NCBI RefSeq assembly: GCF_050433125.1
Contig: NZ_JBNPXV010000006.1
Coordinates: 1-64,000, forward strand
Direction: 5' to 3'
Length of the DNA stretch: 64,000 nucleotides
DNA from: Roseimarinus sediminis
GTDB taxonomy: Bacteria > Bacteroidota > Bacteroidia > Bacteroidales > Prolixibacteraceae
Below are positions 9,293-18,154 of the stretch, in pieces. The stretch's first letter is position 1. Every line of letters starts with the position of its first letter. Made by a program: the position numbers and the translations under genes. Under the pieces are notes generated by a model. It was given only the letters and a program-made list of their open reading frames with translations, had not been told where the DNA came from and did not search any database.

Positions 9293-10582
9293 TTACTTGT
9301 TCAGTGTTTTATAATAAATATCGCGCACATGGCCGGCCGAATGTTTCCATTGCAGGTTATCGACTTCGGTGCGGGCGTTCTTCTTAAAAGTAGCCGGAAG
9401 CGCAGGATAGGAGATGATGGCATGGATGGCGTCGGCCATGGCATTGATGTCCCAGAAATCGATTTTGATGGCATGCGTGAGTATTTCTGAAACCCCCGAC
9501 TGTTTTGAAATTATTACAGGCACATCGCTTTGCATGGCCTCGAGGGGCGAAATACCGAATGGTTCCGAAATGGAAGGCATCACATATACATCACTCAGTT
9601 TAAACATATGAAATACATCGTCGCCCCTGAGAAAGCCTGTGAAATGAAAGTGATCGGTGATTTTAAGCTGTGCAGCCCTGCGGACCATGGCGTTCATCAT
9701 GTCGCCACTTCCTGCCATTACAAAGCGAACATTTCGTTTGCGCTGAAGCACTTGATAGGCTGCTTCAACAAAATATTCAGGCCCTTTTTGCATGGTAATG
9801 CGCCCCAAAAAGGTGACAATCTTTTCATTCATGCCTTTTTTGAGTGCCTTTTTATTTTCGAAACTGACCGGTTCCACCGCATTGTAAACTGTTTGTACTT
9901 TTTCGGGATCGATGCCGTATTTTTCAATTACAATTTGACGGGTCAGATTACTTACGGTAATGATTTTGTCGGCTTGTTCCATGCCTTCGCGTTCGATGGC
10001 ATAAACCTGTGGGTTGACGCTTCCGCCACTGCGATCGAAATCGGTGGCATGCACATGAATTACCAGGGGTTTGCCCGATGCTTTTTTGGCTGCTATGCCG
10101 GCAGGATAAGCCAGCCAGTCGTGTGCATGGATAAGATCGAATTCGGTATCGTTGGCAATGGTTTCGGCTACAATGGCATAATTGAAGATTTCGTTGATCA
10201 GGTTTTTTCCATATTTCCCCGAAAATTCAATTTTCCCGTGATCGTCGGTTTCAATAAAACGTGTTTTTGAGGCATGCCGAAGACTGGTCATTTTCCAAAA
10301 CTCTTCCGGATCGGTGTAAGGAATAATGTTGGAGTCGACCTCGTAATAATCGATTTTGCTTTGCATGTCGTTGAAAACGATTTTTTTGCGCGTGACCGGG
10401 ATGTCGCTCGCTCCAATCAGTTTCATGGTACTTTGATCTTCATCACCAAAGGCTTTGGGTACCACAAAGACTACTTCAATGTCCTTGAAGTTGGCCAGTC
10501 CGCGTGTAAGACCGTAACAGGCTGTTCCTAAACCTCCCGAGATGTGCGGTGGAAATTCCCATCCAAACATTAATACTTTCAT
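9293..10582 (-). CDS. GT4-family glycosyltransferase, putative glycogen synthase
   Basis: Retaining glycosyltransferase with the GT-B fold. The N-terminus MKVLMFGWEFPPHISGGLG is the typical donor-site glycine-rich entry of GT4/GT5 enzymes; GRITMQKGP near residue 260 and the EPFGISPLE (E-x7-E) motif near 340 mark the nucleotide-sugar domain. At 429 residues it is close to GT4 size. Placed between debranching enzyme and GH57 amylase, it is the best candidate in the operon for glucan chain elongation. No glgC gene lies in the window, so the sugar donor (ADP- or UDP-glucose) is unknown. Cytoplasmic, no signal peptide. Confidence 0.85.
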   Translation of the reverse strand: MKVLMFGWEFPPHISGGLGTACYGLTRGLANFKDIEVVFVVPKAFGDEDQSTMKLIGASDIPVTRKKIVFNDMQSKIDYYEVDSNIIPYTDPEEFWKMTSLRHASKTRFIETDDHGKIEFSGKYGKNLINEIFNYAIVAETIANDTEFDLIHAHDWLAYPAGIAAKKASGKPLVIHVHATDFDRSGGSVNPQVYAIEREGMEQADKIITVSNLTRQIVIEKYGIDPEKVQTVYNAVEPVSFENKKALKKGMNEKIVTFLGRITMQKGPEYFVEAAYQVLQRKRNVRFVMAGSGDMMNAMVRRAAQLKITDHFHFTGFLRGDDVFHMFKLSDVYVMPSISEPFGISPLEAMQSDVPVIISKQSGVSEILTHAIKIDFWDINAMADAIHAIISYPALPATFKKNARTEVDNLQWKHSAGHVRDIYYKTLNK

Positions 10583-10608
10583 CTGCCTCTTATCTGATAG
10601 TTATTATC

Positions 10609-12555
10609 CTAACTGTTGAAATTGTCGATTATGTGATAAACCCTTAGTATTTCACCAATATTCCAGGCCTGCGAAATAGCACCTTTCCCTATATGAGGCG
10701 GGTTTCCATTGTAAAGTTCCGAAATGGATCCAATACACCCACTGGTCATTTCTTCTTCGAAACCATCCATTATTTTTTGTACAAAGGATAAGCCTCCTCG
10801 TCCGTGTACTTCAAGATAAGCTTCGATGAAAAAGCCGATCAGCCATGGGAATACGCTGCCCTGATGCATGGCTTCTTCGCGCTGTTGTTCATTGCCTTCG
10901 TAAATTCCCTTGTACAAGGGATTTCGTGGCGAAAGTGTTCTTAAGCCCTTGGGGGTGAGCAGGTCTTTTTTTGCCAGACTCAAAACCGATTTTTTCATTT
11001 CCTTGGTCAAAGGGGAGTAAGGCATGGCTGAAGCAATTACCTGATTGGGTCGCACCGACCAGTCGCTTTGTTCTTTATTTACACAGTCGGCCAGATAGCC
11101 TTTTTCTTCATCCCAGAAGGTTTCAATAAATGATTTTGAAGTCTGATCTGCAAGGAGCTGCCATTGGGCTGCCAGTTTTTGATCTCCTGCCATCCCGGCC
11201 AGTTCGATGAAGTAACACAGGGCATTGTACCAAAGTGCATTGATTTCAACGGCTTTGCCATAACGCGGTGTTACCGGTTGATTATGGCTGTAGGCATTCA
11301 TCCAGGTGAGTGCTACTCCGGTGTATTCGGCATTGATGAGGGCATCTTCGTCCATGCGAATGTTGAAATCGGTCCCATTCTTATAGGCCTCAAGTATGTT
11401 TATAAATGTTTTCCGGTAGTTTTTCCAAACTTCTGCTTTTCCGCCCAGTTCGTCTGTGAGTTGCTGAATGGTCCAGAAAAACCAAAGTGGTGTATCGGCT
11501 GCATGATAGTCAGGAATGAACCTTCCCCATTTACTTGGGAAAAGGCCGTTTTTGATTCTTGCAATGTTTGATTTTAGTATGTTTTTTATCAGTCGCTGAT
11601 CTTCTATGGCCAGCGATAGTCCGGGAAGTGCTACAAAGGTTTGATTAATCCGTCCGTTGTACCAGGGATAACCGGCCTGCAAATCGGTAAAATGATCGGT
11701 TTTTACGACAAACTGTTCGGCCGAATTTTTGAGACAGCCGAAGAAACTGCTTCTTGGCGTTTTCTTTTCGAGTTCGGCATTGAATTTTCTTTTGAACTGT
11801 GCAGGTGAACTTTCACTGGTCGAAGCGGAGAAGATAATGCTTTCTCCTTTTTTTATTTCTGCTTCAAAATAACCGGGTGTGTACAGGTCTTCGGTATATT
11901 CATAGCCGCGGGCCTGTTCCTTGTAATATTCAACATTGTAATACCAGTCGGGATTGGCAATGTATTCTTCGCATTTCGATAGCTGCATGTGCAAATAAGG
12001 GTAGCCGTCGTACAACTGGATTTTAATTCCGTTTTTTATTTTTTCGTACCGGGTGTTGGCATACAAATTCGACTTGCTCAAATGATGCATGTTACGAAAG
12101 GCAAGAAATGGCTTGAATCGCAGGCGCGTAGGCGAATTTGCATCAACCAGGGTGTAACGAATCAGTACTTGTTCTGTTTTTTCGACAAGCAACAACTCCT
12201 TGGTTAATACAACGCCTCCTACCCGGTAGGTAAGCATTGCGATGGCATCGGTAGAGAAATCGCGGATGTATTTGTGCCCGCGTGGCTCGTATAGATCTCC
12301 GCTGAACTTGTGGATGCCAAGGTTGAATTCGGCTCCGTGCTGTATAATGGTTGTGTCGAGCGACGAAAGCAAGACATGTTTTCCGCCGTCGAGTGTATGA
12401 TTGGGACAAACCAACAAGCCATGATACTTACGGGTGTTGCATCCCGACAGGGTGGTGCAACTGTACGAACCGGCGCGGTTGGTGTGTAGTATTTCGCGTT
12501 GCAGCGAATATTCCAGGTTGACCAGCTGCTTTTTGTCGAATTTTAAATAACTCAT
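10609..12555 (-). CDS. glycogen debranching enzyme, amylo-alpha-1,6-glucosidase (GH133)
   Basis: Removes alpha-1,6 branch points of glycogen. The protein starts at MSYLKFDKKQL (648 residues); a longer frame would need a TTG at 12618 and adds 21 unconserved residues. The N-terminal half is the beta-rich GDE N-domain (NREAG-like stretch ILHTNRAGSYSC; KYHGLLVC), and the C-terminal half is the (alpha/alpha)6 GDE_C domain, with IPDYHAADTPLWFFW near residue 345 and a late GSVFPWLIGFF motif. It lies 26 bases before the GT4 gene and 59 after the GSCFA gene, so it is co-transcribed. Family call is strong. Confidence 0.92.
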   Translation of the reverse strand: MSYLKFDKKQLVNLEYSLQREILHTNRAGSYSCTTLSGCNTRKYHGLLVCPNHTLDGGKHVLLSSLDTTIIQHGAEFNLGIHKFSGDLYEPRGHKYIRDFSTDAIAMLTYRVGGVVLTKELLLVEKTEQVLIRYTLVDANSPTRLRFKPFLAFRNMHHLSKSNLYANTRYEKIKNGIKIQLYDGYPYLHMQLSKCEEYIANPDWYYNVEYYKEQARGYEYTEDLYTPGYFEAEIKKGESIIFSASTSESSPAQFKRKFNAELEKKTPRSSFFGCLKNSAEQFVVKTDHFTDLQAGYPWYNGRINQTFVALPGLSLAIEDQRLIKNILKSNIARIKNGLFPSKWGRFIPDYHAADTPLWFFWTIQQLTDELGGKAEVWKNYRKTFINILEAYKNGTDFNIRMDEDALINAEYTGVALTWMNAYSHNQPVTPRYGKAVEINALWYNALCYFIELAGMAGDQKLAAQWQLLADQTSKSFIETFWDEEKGYLADCVNKEQSDWSVRPNQVIASAMPYSPLTKEMKKSVLSLAKKDLLTPKGLRTLSPRNPLYKGIYEGNEQQREEAMHQGSVFPWLIGFFIEAYLEVHGRGGLSFVQKIMDGFEEEMTSGCIGSISELYNGNPPHIGKGAISQAWNIGEILRVYHIIDNFNS

Positions 12556-12614
12556 TGAATGTGCTAATTGATGGTTGAACGCTTTGCTACTTCTTCTATA
12601 ACTACAACTTTGGG

Positions 12615-13601
12615 TCAAAGGTTTTTGAAGTATTCCTTTTCAGACTGTAATTTAACAAAAGGATAATTCATTTCAAGTTTTTCAAGCTTTTTTATCATCG
12701 ATGCTGCAAATTTTTTAATTTTTTCGGGGTTGTTGTTAAGCACACGATGCTGAGCCGCTTTGATTATTGGTTCCAGCTGCTGATTGAGTTGGAGCGTATT
12801 GTTGTTGAAGTAAACTGATGCGAATTTCTCGAAAAGATAATCGACTGTAATTTCGTTCATGTGGGTCATGTCGCTGGCATAAAAACGATAATCGCGCAAT
12901 TCGTCATTTACTATTTCGTAGGCCGGAAAATACGACGTAGTAGCTGGAAGTTGCTTTAGCACTTCCTCAATGGCAAGCAACAAGCAGGCTTTGCTGAGCT
13001 GATTTTGGTGCGCTCCGTCCTTGAGATGTCGAACCGGGCTTACGGTGAAAATAATTTTTAAAGCAGGATTGAAGGCAGTCAGTTGCTTGATCAGGCCAAC
13101 CCAGCTACGACTTATTTCGGTCACCTGTAAGCGGTAGCGTTCAAAGGCCTTGGCGGGTATTTTGTGACAATTGGCCACAATACGATCGGTTTCGATGTGT
13201 TTAAACACCCAGGCTGTTCCAAAAGTAACAAACAGCATTTTTGTGCTTTTCAGAAAGTGATGCGTTTTATTGATCGCATGTTGGCAGTTGCTTATTAACT
13301 CATCGCGCGACGGATGAGAAAAGGAACCGTGAAAATCGAGACTGTGCCATTGTTGATCGTGAAATATAATAGACGATGGATCAGTAGGTCTGTTTTCAAT
13401 TGCATTTTCAATTGCTCCGGCAATCGATGCCGGGTTATATAAAACCCCAAAAGGATTTTGTAATACCGGAAATTTCAGTCGCGAAAGTTGCTTTCCCATG
13501 TGGTCGGAAAAGCATGAGCCGATCATCACCACCGGAGTTTGATGGTCGATTTCAAATGTTGATTTTATTACCGGAACCGTTGTCCTGAATCGTTGTACCA
13601 T
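12615..13601 (-). CDS. GSCFA domain protein, SGNH-hydrolase-like
   Basis: A 328-residue GSCFA-family protein, named for the motif visible at about residues 27-31 (GSCFSDHMGKQL). The family is thought to be a branch of SGNH/GDSL-like hydrolases, with the Ser of this motif as possible nucleophile; a DxxH-like end occurs in SDMTHMNEI near residue 235. Real substrates are not established. It is the first gene of the glycogen operon and is followed closely by the debranching enzyme, which suggests a role in storage-glucan handling (for example removal of acyl groups), but that is inference. No signal peptide. Confidence 0.85.
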   Translation of the reverse strand: MVQRFRTTVPVIKSTFEIDHQTPVVMIGSCFSDHMGKQLSRLKFPVLQNPFGVLYNPASIAGAIENAIENRPTDPSSIIFHDQQWHSLDFHGSFSHPSRDELISNCQHAINKTHHFLKSTKMLFVTFGTAWVFKHIETDRIVANCHKIPAKAFERYRLQVTEISRSWVGLIKQLTAFNPALKIIFTVSPVRHLKDGAHQNQLSKACLLLAIEEVLKQLPATTSYFPAYEIVNDELRDYRFYASDMTHMNEITVDYLFEKFASVYFNNNTLQLNQQLEPIIKAAQHRVLNNNPEKIKKFAASMIKKLEKLEMNYPFVKLQSEKEYFKNL

Positions 13602-13743
13602 CGCGACAGTTTAAGGTGAAAACTTTTTCCAAAGTTACTTTAAAAAAATAAGCACAGGACTTAAGTGCTCCTTTTGAGTCCATTGTTTACACAATATTAA
13701 CCATTTCTTTCTAAGGAGATAAGGCTGGTCAACACTAAAATTT

Positions 13744-13751
13744 TACTTTTG
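13744..13751 (+). promoter_or_regulatory. -7 box of tatD
   Basis: TACTTTTG matches the Bacteroidota -7 consensus TAnnTTTG exactly and lies 16 bases before the tatD ATG. No good -33 TTTG was found at the usual distance, so this is a partial promoter call and would imply a very short leader. Confidence 0.4.
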
Positions 13752-13767
13752 TCCAAAATTTGATTTT

Positions 13768-14535
13768 ATGCTGATTGATACCCATTCTCATATTTATTCC
13801 GAAGAGTTCAACGGAGAAGCAGCCGAAGTGATAAAACGGGCGGACGATAAGGGGGTTAACAAAATTTTGCTTCCTAATATTGACAGTTCATCCATAAAAA
13901 TGATGCTTGACCTGGCCGATCGCTATCCGGAACGGTGTTATCCAATGATTGGTTTGCATCCGACATCGGTGAAAGAAGATTATCGTGAAGAGCTCGAACT
14001 GGTCGAATATTGGCTAAAGCGGCGCAAGTTTTATGGTATTGGTGAAATTGGTATCGATTTGTACTGGGAAGATACCTTCAGGGAAGAACAGGAATACGTT
14101 TTCATGAAACAGCTTGGCTATGCACTGGCATACGATTTGCCTGTTTCGATCCATACCCGCGATTCGTTTGATTTGGCCATTGGCTGCATCGAAAAAGCCA
14201 ATGAAGGGGGCCGGCTCAGGGGCGTGTTTCATTGTTTTACGGGCGATGTCGATCAGGCCCAAAAAGCCATTGCACTTGGTTTGAAAATTGGAGTAGGAGG
14301 AATCGTTACCTTTAAAAACGCCGGGATCGATCAGGTGATAGCCCAATTGTCGCCCAACGATTTGCTGCTCGAAACCGATGCCCCGTATCTGGCTCCGGTT
14401 CCTTTTAGAGGGAAGCGCAATGAAAGTGCTCATTTGGTTTATGTGTTGAAGAAAGTAGCATCGCTTTTCGACATCGGTGAAGATGAAATGGCAGCCATCA
14501 CCACCAGGAATGCCAGTCTGCTTTTTGGTGTGTGA
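13768..14535 (+). CDS. tatD: TatD-family metal-dependent hydrolase (DNase)
   Basis: TIM-barrel metallohydrolase of the TatD family, 255 residues. The metal ligands are visible: DTHSH at residues 4-8, GEIGID near 91-96, a HTRD segment near 128 and HCFTGD near 153, and the late ETDAPYL near 205. Members act as 3'-5' exonucleases or deoxyribonucleases in DNA repair and turnover; the true substrate is not known for this protein. It is the first gene rightward of the glycogen operon and is followed 80 bases later by the asparaginase gene, which has its own -7 box. Confidence 0.92.
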   Translation: MLIDTHSHIYSEEFNGEAAEVIKRADDKGVNKILLPNIDSSSIKMMLDLADRYPERCYPMIGLHPTSVKEDYREELELVEYWLKRRKFYGIGEIGIDLYWEDTFREEQEYVFMKQLGYALAYDLPVSIHTRDSFDLAIGCIEKANEGGRLRGVFHCFTGDVDQAQKAIALGLKIGVGGIVTFKNAGIDQVIAQLSPNDLLLETDAPYLAPVPFRGKRNESAHLVYVLKKVASLFDIGEDEMAAITTRNASLLFGV

Positions 14536-14590
14536 TACACGGTCGTTCTTTTTTATGAGATATATTCTGTGACTTTGCGCGAATTAGCTT

Positions 14591-14598
14591 TACTTTTG
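14591..14598 (+). promoter_or_regulatory. -7 box of ansA
   Basis: TACTTTTG, an exact TAnnTTTG match, lies 17 bases before the asparaginase ATG. A TTTG occurs at 14574 but at only 13 bases spacing, so the -33 element is unclear. Confidence 0.35.
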
Positions 14599-14615
14599 CC
14601 GATATTTCTATCGTT

Positions 14616-15641
14616 ATGCAACCATCCATTCTGATTATTTATACCGGAGGTACTATTGGTATGGTGCAGCGGCCCGAAGACGGATCGCTTGCTCCGGTAA
14701 ATTTCGATGAATTGTCGAAAGAGATTCCGATGCTTAACAAGTTTGGCTACCATATTTCGTCCATCACTTTCGATCCGGTACTCGATTCGTCGAATGTAAC
14801 ACCCGATTTTTGGATGAAACTGGCCGAAACGGTCGAGCAAAACTACGAGCAGTACGATGGTTTTGTGATTCTGCATGGAACCGATACCATGGCCTATACG
14901 GCGTCGGCACTTAGTTTTATGTTCGAAAATCTCGACAAGCCAGTCATCCTAACAGGCGCACAGCTGCCCATTGGAACACTGCGTACCGACGGTAAAGAAA
15001 ACCTGCTTACTGCGGTTGAAATAGCTGCTGCCAAACACGATGGCCTGCCCAATGTCCCGGAAGTGTGTATTTATTTTAATTCCAAACTTTTTAGAGGAAA
15101 CCGTACTACTAAAATTGATTCCCTGCAGTTTAAGGCTTTCGACTCGAAAAATTATCCGCCCCTCGCCAGTGCCGGTGTTGAAATTAAATATGCGAGTGAA
15201 TTTGTTAACCGCACGACCAATAAAGGCATATTCAAGGTCAACAGGAACATCGATCCTCATGTGGTGATACTGAAAATATTCCCGGGCATTCAGGAGTCAA
15301 TTGTTGAAGCAATCATAGAAATAGAGGGGCTTAGAGGCATTGTACTTGAGTCGTTTGGTTCGGGAAATGTACCGGAATTTGCATGGTTTTCGAAATTAAT
15401 TGAAAAAGCGATTAAAAAAGGTATAATAATTGTTAACGTAAGTCAGTGTGCCGGAGGGCGGGTAATGATGGGTTTGTATCAAACCAGTGTCGACCTGCAG
15501 CGGCAAGGAGTAGTGAGCGCTTACGACATGACTACCGAAGCTGCGGTGAGTAAGTTGATGTTTCTTTTGGGACAAGGACTTTCGTATGCCGAAGTGAAGA
15601 AATATCTGAATCAAAATTTGAAAGGAGAAATAACAATATAG
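14616..15641 (+). CDS. ansA: type I L-asparaginase
   Basis: Hydrolyses L-asparagine to aspartate and ammonia in the cytoplasm. The 341-residue product has both asparaginase signatures: the N-terminal threonine motif YTGGTIGM (residues 8-15) and LHGTDTMAYTAS near 87-98, which carries the second catalytic Thr-Asp pair; ILTGAQLP near 110 is also typical. No signal peptide, as expected for the type I enzyme. It follows tatD by 80 bases in the same direction. Confidence 0.93.
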   Translation: MQPSILIIYTGGTIGMVQRPEDGSLAPVNFDELSKEIPMLNKFGYHISSITFDPVLDSSNVTPDFWMKLAETVEQNYEQYDGFVILHGTDTMAYTASALSFMFENLDKPVILTGAQLPIGTLRTDGKENLLTAVEIAAAKHDGLPNVPEVCIYFNSKLFRGNRTTKIDSLQFKAFDSKNYPPLASAGVEIKYASEFVNRTTNKGIFKVNRNIDPHVVILKIFPGIQESIVEAIIEIEGLRGIVLESFGSGNVPEFAWFSKLIEKAIKKGIIIVNVSQCAGGRVMMGLYQTSVDLQRQGVVSAYDMTTEAAVSKLMFLLGQGLSYAEVKKYLNQNLKGEITI

Positions 15642-16089
15642 TTTTGTTTGATATTCTTTTTTTTTTGTATTTTTCGTCCCTCAAAAATATCGGGCAAAAA
15701 TGCAAAGGCGCTTAAATACCTGCGATCAAATAAAAATGGTGCATATCGCTCGCAGATACTGGTGTTGTTTAACGTAGTTTTGCTATTTTTGTTTAATGTC
15801 ATCTTTAACATGTCAGAGATTTATTGCCGGAATGTTTTCAATATGGAGTTTTACTGGCAGCGGGCGAGGTGGTTTACGTTCTGAATACAAGTGAAAAATT
15901 TGACTCTTGCATAAAAGTTAAAGCACCTTCAAGGTAAAAGAAGGTAAAGGATGCTTTTCTTTGGATTATTCAAGAAGTGGAAATAATGGAGAGGTGCAGG
16001 AGTAGCTGAACCGGCATCCCGGTATAACCGGGAGAAAGCGTGTGTTACAGTTTATTTTTCTGCTCTTCACATGAGTTGAAATAAATAAT
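15642..16089. other. intergenic before tRNA-Ser
   Basis: 448 bases. The first 340 are AT-rich with no supported gene; small open frames on both strands lack start context and family resemblance. The last 100 hold the broken tRNA-Ser copy described separately. Confidence 0.6.
15988..16049 (+). pseudogene. partial, rearranged tRNA-Ser copy
   Basis: About 30 bases copy the 5' part of the intact tRNA-Ser downstream (acceptor strand and D-arm: GGAGAGGTGCAGGAGT, then AGCTGAAC), including 8 bases of 5' flank. The anticodon stem-loop is replaced by a palindrome (CCCGGT-ATA-ACCGGG), after which AAAGCGTGTGT again matches. The variable arm, T-arm and 3' acceptor strand are missing, so it cannot fold as a tRNA. 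Confidence 0.7.
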
Positions 16090-16177
16090 GGAGAGGTGCA
16101 GGAGTGGCTGAACTGGCACGCCTGGAAAGCGTGTGTACCCCGAAAGGGTACCGAGGGTTCGAATCCCTCTCTCTCCG
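16090..16177 (+). tRNA. tRNA-Ser (GGA anticodon)
   Basis: 88-base class II tRNA with a 7-bp acceptor stem (GGAGAGG with TCTCTCC, last pair G-U), anticodon loop CTGGAAA giving anticodon GGA (reads UCC and UCU), a long variable arm (GTACCCCGAAAGGGTAC), and a T-arm GAGGG-TTCGAAT-CCCTC. Discriminator is G; CCA is not encoded (next bases CAA). The tRNA-adding enzyme is encoded at 55.3 kb. Confidence 0.96.
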
Positions 16178-16238
16178 CAAGTAAAATGAGAGTGAATAAA
16201 GCAAATCAGAATAATTGTTGAATAAATTAAAAAACATC

Positions 16239-17066
16239 ATGAAAAAATTATTTGCATTAATAGCTGTTCTCACGATATTCGTACTTGGAATGTCGGTTAA
16301 TGTTGTTGCTCAGGATCAGGCTGAGGTAGCTACTGAAGAGGTGGCTGGCGCAGATTCTGTAACTGCCGATTCAGCTGGTGATTTAGTTGCAGACCCTCTG
16401 GAAGAAGCGGCTGTTGAAGCTGAAGAAGGAAAATCGCTGCACAGTCAGTTGAAACAAAAATTTATTGAAGGTGGACCTACTTTCATGTCGTTCGTACTGA
16501 TCGCCCTGATTCTTGGTCTGGCGCTTGCCATCGAACGGATCATTTATCTGAACCTGGCCACCACCAACACCAAAAAGTTAATGGCCAACGTTGAAGAAGC
16601 ACTGGCCAATGGCGGTGTTGAAGCTGCAAAAGAAGTTTGCCGCAATACCCGCGGACCGGTAGCCAGTATTTTCTACCAGGGTCTCGATCGTTACGACGAG
16701 GGTGTTGATGTAGTTGAAAAATCAGTAGTATCGTATGGTAGCGTTCAGGCAGGTCTGCTTGAAAAAGGATTGAGCTGGATTGCCCTGTTCATCGCTTTGG
16801 CTCCGATGCTCGGATTCCTCGGAACAGTAATCGGTATGATTCAGGCTTTCGATGCAATTGAAGTAGCAGGTGACATTAGCCCCTCACTGGTAGCTGGTGG
16901 TATTAAAGTGGCCTTGATCACAACTGTAACCGGTTTGATCGTTGCTATTATCCTGCAAATTTTCTACAACTACTGTGTCGCTAAAATCGACAGCATCATC
17001 AACAGTATGGAAGATGCTTCAATTTCATTGCTCGACCTGGTAGTTAAACACAATGCTAAAAAATAA
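16239..17066 (+). CDS. exbB: MotA/TolQ/ExbB proton channel family protein
   Basis: Inner-membrane subunit of a proton-driven energy transducer of the ExbB/TolQ type, which powers TonB-dependent outer-membrane transport or related work. Starts at ATG MKKLFALIAV; an upstream TTG is less likely. The 275 residues show a signal-peptide-like N-terminus (1-24), an acidic Glu/Ala-rich periplasmic linker (about 25-70), and three membrane segments (about 80-105, 179-205, 223-245) with the conserved LGFLGTVIGMI stretch and TTVTGLIVA. First gene of a four-gene operon with a small membrane protein and two ExbD proteins. No TonB gene follows. Confidence 0.92.
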   Translation: MKKLFALIAVLTIFVLGMSVNVVAQDQAEVATEEVAGADSVTADSAGDLVADPLEEAAVEAEEGKSLHSQLKQKFIEGGPTFMSFVLIALILGLALAIERIIYLNLATTNTKKLMANVEEALANGGVEAAKEVCRNTRGPVASIFYQGLDRYDEGVDVVEKSVVSYGSVQAGLLEKGLSWIALFIALAPMLGFLGTVIGMIQAFDAIEVAGDISPSLVAGGIKVALITTVTGLIVAIILQIFYNYCVAKIDSIINSMEDASISLLDLVVKHNAKK

Positions 17067-17074
17067 TTGTACCC

Positions 17075-17542
17075 ATGGAGAAAACTCGTAAAATAACCTC
17101 AATTATATTATGGGTTCTGATGGCATTGTCTGTCGCTCTCTTTGTTTACATGATCGTGTCAATCGATGATGAAAGCAATCCAGGAGCCAAAGCCGTACAG
17201 GCAATTACCTTGAACCTGAACTGGTCGATTGTACTATTTGCTATTGCCGCTGTAGTTGCTGTAGTATTCGCCCTGGTTCAAATGTTTGGAGACAAGAGGA
17301 AAGCCATTGGTGCTGTTGTTGCCGTGGCCATCTTTGGAGCTGTTTTGGCCATATCTTATTCATTGGCTTCACCCACCATCCCTAATTTTTACGGGGTTGA
17401 TAAATTTGTTGCCGATGGAACACTGACTGAAGCGATTTCGCGTTGGGTTGGAACCGGACTGTATTTTGTCTACATTCTGTTTGCCGGTGCTTTCCTTTCC
17501 ATTATCGGATTTGGAGTAGCCAGTGTATTCAAACGTTCGTGA
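17075..17542 (+). CDS. conserved membrane protein of the Exb operon
   Basis: A 155-residue hydrophobic protein with about four predicted membrane segments (near 8-27, 47-68, 75-95, 130-152). No known family motif was recognised. It begins 8 bases after exbB and ends 29 bases before the first exbD, so it is surely co-transcribed. An accessory role in the ExbB/ExbD energising complex is inferred from position only. Confidence 0.8.
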   Translation: MEKTRKITSIILWVLMALSVALFVYMIVSIDDESNPGAKAVQAITLNLNWSIVLFAIAAVVAVVFALVQMFGDKRKAIGAVVAVAIFGAVLAISYSLASPTIPNFYGVDKFVADGTLTEAISRWVGTGLYFVYILFAGAFLSIIGFGVASVFKRS

Positions 17543-17571
17543 GCAAATCACAACATCTAAAAAATTAAATT

Positions 17572-18153
17572 ATGCCAAGGAAATTACCCGAATATAATGC
17601 TTCATCGTTGGCCGATATCGCCTTCATGCTACTTATCTTCTTCCTGGTAACCACTACCATGGATATTGATACAGGGCTTGAGAGGAGATTGCCTCAGTGG
17701 ATCGACCCGGAGGATATCGAAGATACCCCGCCAATTAAGGAGCGTAACATTTTCGTTGTATTGGTCGACCGCAACAACCGTTTAATGGTTGAAGGCGAAT
17801 TGACCCGGGTAGAAGACTTAAAGGAAAAAACAAAAGAATTCTTAACCAATCCGATGAACGACGAAGACCTTCCTGAAAAGGAAGTTCGTGAAATTCCTTT
17901 CATCGGACCTTACGACGTATTGTCGAAAAGTGTTGTAATTTCTCTGCGAAACGACGTTGGAACCACCTATGGTACCTATATTCAGGTGCAAAATGAATTG
18001 GTGGCTGCAATTAATGAGTTGCGTGAGAGCTTCGCACAAAACCAGTTTGGTAAGTCTTTTGATAAACTTGACGCCGATCGTCAGGATGCCATTAAGGAAA
18101 TTTACCCGCAAAAGATATCAGAAGCAGAACCCAAAAGGATAGGAGGAAATTAG
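17572..18153 (+). CDS. exbD: ExbD/TolR biopolymer transport protein (first copy)
   Basis: Single-pass inner-membrane partner of ExbB. Cytoplasmic N-terminus of 15 residues, then the membrane helix (about 16-31) with the conserved proton-carrying Asp in LADIAFMLLIFFLVTTTM, then a periplasmic domain of about 160 residues. Longer than E. coli ExbD (about 140). It ends one base before the second exbD copy, so translation is probably coupled. Confidence 0.92.
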   Translation: MPRKLPEYNASSLADIAFMLLIFFLVTTTMDIDTGLERRLPQWIDPEDIEDTPPIKERNIFVVLVDRNNRLMVEGELTRVEDLKEKTKEFLTNPMNDEDLPEKEVREIPFIGPYDVLSKSVVISLRNDVGTTYGTYIQVQNELVAAINELRESFAQNQFGKSFDKLDADRQDAIKEIYPQKISEAEPKRIGGN

Positions 18154-18154
18154 C

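Noticed and set aside
15648..15884. 78-codon frame after ansA
   Set aside because: AT-rich, low-complexity start, no recognisable domain and an equally long frame on the other strand.
16067..16273. Leftward 68-codon frame across the tRNA-Ser
   Set aside because: It is the antisense translation of the tRNA (the well-known spurious RDSNPRYP-type peptide), not a gene.
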